A stretch of DNA of 55,838 bases from the NCBI RefSeq assembly GCF_013705725.1, contig NZ_CP055485.1:1-55838 (forward strand), written 5' to 3'. The position numbers and the translations under genes are program-made. Every line of letters starts with the position of its first letter. The stretch's first letter is position 1. This DNA is from Klebsiella sp. RHBSTW-00484 (lineage in GTDB: Bacteria; Pseudomonadota; Gammaproteobacteria; Enterobacterales; Enterobacteriaceae). The notes under the pieces are model-generated. The model worked only from the letters and a program-made list of their open reading frames with translations, searched no databases and was not told where the DNA came from. Positions 54,729 to 55,838 of the stretch are shown piece by piece.

Positions 54729-54965
54729 AGCAATTTACCTCCCGGGCACAAGCCCCCATTTTCCGCCGTCCTTAGAGGCGTACTCCTTAGTAAATGTCCC
54801 TTTACATAAAACAACTGTATTTTTATACAGTATAAATAGTATGTCAATGTAAAGGTTCTGCAATGATAATAACATTGATGTATGCAAAATCAACCACGAT
54901 TCATTATGTGGACATTTTGCGCGTTTGCGCCTTGTAAGATGAGACTCCCAAAGGGGGTGACATAC
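54729..54965. promoter_or_regulatory. Divergent promoter region of the transfer operon
   Basis: 237 bp between the antiterminator (-) and the XRE regulator (+). On the plus strand TTTACA (54801-54806) and TATACA (54824-54829), 17 bp apart, fit a promoter for the regulator, overlapped by the LexA-type box at 54815-54830. The minus-strand promoter was not pinned down (TTGACA at 54842-54847 is a candidate -35). Confidence 0.6.
54815..54830. promoter_or_regulatory. LexA-type SOS box
   Basis: CTGTATTTTTATACAG: perfect CTGT-N8-ACAG with an AT-rich centre, matching the E. coli LexA consensus in all eight key bases. Confidence 0.75.
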
Positions 54966-55331
54966 ATGGTGCCTAAGAGACTGAAAGAAGCGCGGGAAAT
55001 GGCTGGAATTTCACAGGAAAAACTTTCTCAGCTTATCGGTGTTGAGGGAATCAACACTCGTTCCCGATTGTCGAGTTATGAGGTAGGAAGGACAGAGCCG
55101 CCTTTTAACTTAGTAAAAAAGATTGCCAAAGTTCTTGATTATCCAGAAAATTATTTTTATACGGTGGATGATGATTTTGCTAATACTGTTTTGGAATTCC
55201 ACAGGAATCGTATGAATCCTGATTCAAATCCCCATTACAACACCGTCATAGAGGTGAAAAAATTAGCGGAACAGCTTGATGAGGCGAGAAAGCTAGCTGG
55301 CGAATTAAGTGAATGCTTAAAACGTCGTTAA
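54966..55331 (+). CDS. XRE-family transcriptional regulator
   Basis: 121 aa. Helix-turn-helix at residues 4-60 (LKEAREMAGISQEKLSQLIG, SSYEVGRTEPPFNLVKKIAKVLDYPENYFYT) and a C-terminal helical part (VIEVKKLAEQLDEARKLAGELSECL), probably for dimerisation. The ATG at 54966 has AAAGGGGG upstream, and the open frame from 54882 has no support. Divergent from the transfer operon, it is a likely repressor of that operon and of itself. Confidence 0.85.
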   Translation: MVPKRLKEAREMAGISQEKLSQLIGVEGINTRSRLSSYEVGRTEPPFNLVKKIAKVLDYPENYFYTVDDDFANTVLEFHRNRMNPDSNPHYNTVIEVKKLAEQLDEARKLAGELSECLKRR

Positions 55332-55702
55332 TCCAGCATCTACCGCTCGCCACAGTCTTTGATTGAGGCGGAGCGCAGCCATAGGCGAGCACCGAACACT
55401 CAAAGCGAGGAAGCGGAATTTCCACTGAATTAACAAAGAAATGCGTTCACTCTGAATCTACATAGACAAGAGAAAACCCCTGTTGATATTCACAATGTTA
55501 ATAATGTTGAGACTCAATATCTGTATGAATTGATTGGGTAAATTAGATATGTTCTTTGCGGGATCTTTTGGCGGGGGAATTGATCGTTGCTTCACTACGT
55601 GGTAATTTACCTGCGTTTACAAGTATTCATACGGGTGGGACGTTCCCGGTAATAGCGTCTAGGGAAAGGGTGATAGGCAAAAGCCACACCCTGAATGCAA
55701 AA
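55332..55702. promoter_or_regulatory. Upstream region of the replication control module
   Basis: 370 bp without a gene, expected to hold the rep mRNA promoter. TTGATATTCACAA and other AT-rich words near 55480-55500 are possible promoter parts, but I could not assign one with confidence. Confidence 0.4.
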
Positions 55703-55752
55703 ACCCCCTGAAATCCTGACGAACTTGGCGGAACGAGGGATATTCAGGGGGT
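55703..55752 (-). ncRNA. Antisense RNA (RNAI-like) and rep mRNA stem-loop I
   Basis: Perfect 10-bp stem ACCCCCTGAA (55703-55712) and TTCAGGGGGT (55743-55752), with a loop that contains TTGGCG (55725-55730). TTGGCG is the loop sequence (YUNR motif) of stem-loop I in IncB/IncI-type rep mRNAs, target of the antisense RNAI. RNAI would be made from the minus strand and control copy number. The antisense promoter was not located. Confidence 0.75.
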
Positions 55753-55789
55753 CGAAAGCAGGCGCGGCGCCTGAAAAGGATTATAGCAA

Positions 55790-55838
55790 ATGCATAACCT
55801 AAAACAACCCCTCTTCCTCGCCATAAGCGCGGGCGGGC
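55790..55838 (+). CDS. Leader peptide upstream of repA (crosses the sequence ends)
   Basis: ATG at 55790, AAAAGGA 9 bases before it, then 18 codons (MHNLKQPLFLAISAGGRG) with the stop TAA at bases 6-8 if the sequence is circular. The stop overlaps the GTG start of repA, the layout of repY-repZ in ColIb-P9 and pMU720, where translating the leader opens the rep start. The peptide sequence itself probably matters little. Confidence 0.75.
   Translation, partial: MHNLKQPLFLAISAGG
55819..55823 (+). promoter_or_regulatory. Pseudoknot pairing site (CGCCA)
   Basis: CGCCA is complementary to TGGCG in the stem-loop I loop (55726-55730). It lies 16 bases before repA inside the leader peptide, the place where IncI/B plasmids form the pseudoknot that activates rep translation and that RNAI blocks. 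Confidence 0.65.

Overview
The window looks like one complete circular plasmid of an enterobacterium, cut open exactly at the GTG start of its replication gene. A short leader ORF at the right end (from 55790) runs across the ends of the sequence and stops at base 8, inside the start of repA. This is the layout of antisense-RNA/pseudoknot-controlled IncI/B/L/M-type replicons. IS1, an IS2 relative, IS4321/IS5075-type elements, uid/uxu genes and a TP228-like parFG system all point to Enterobacteriaceae. The host genus cannot be fixed from sequence alone.

Layout. 55.3 kb to 1.5 kb: replication control, repA and oriV. 1.5-2.0 kb: ParDE toxin-antitoxin. 2.1-5.1 kb: a first, broken parFG partition module. 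Its parF is cut by a 257-bp Tn3-derived miniature element, and beside it sits a two-gene phosphoribosyltransferase + SLOG-like cassette bracketed by copies of the parF leader/centromere. 5.1-15.5 kb: a Tn21-subgroup transposon with lead/cadmium-type metal resistance (pbrR, pbrA, pbrBC fusion). Both of its 38-bp ends are interrupted by identical IS1111-group elements. 15.5-28.2 kb: an IS3-family remnant, a complete glucuronide uptake and breakdown island (uidR, uidABC, uxuA, uxuB, uxaC, uxuR), a second IS3 remnant and the 3' end of an aldehyde dehydrogenase gene. 28.2-31.0 kb: IS1, then a second, intact parFG module with its serine resolvase. 31.5-33.6 kb: an AT-rich defence cassette whose TIR protein and transmembrane-macro protein match type II Thoeris, preceded by a cysteine-cluster protein. 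34-38.3 kb: ArdC antirestriction, Nuc endonuclease, a MOBC-type relaxase and its coupling protein. 39-55.3 kb: H-NS-like protein, topoisomerase III, an R6K/pilX-like VirB1-VirB11 secretion system, an RfaH/ActX-like antiterminator and a divergent XRE regulator.

How it works together. The uid-uxu island encodes hydrolysis of glucuronides outside to inside (UidC porin, UidB carrier, UidA hydrolase) and conversion of glucuronate through fructuronate and mannonate to 2-keto-3-deoxygluconate. KdgK and Eda must come from the chromosome. Four copies of the dyad TTGGT-NN-RCCAA-type lie at its promoters and suggest one shared regulon. The conjugation system is complete in gene content, but an IS2-like element with a clean 5-bp target duplication splits the virB3-virB4 fusion gene, so this copy should not transfer by itself. 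The two parFG modules differ slightly, which favours fusion of two related plasmids over simple duplication.

The strongest candidates for new biology are the PRTase-SLOG cassette, the YkgJ-type gene beside the Thoeris pair, the plasmid-borne uid-uxu regulon and the SOS-type box between the transfer operon and its divergent regulator.
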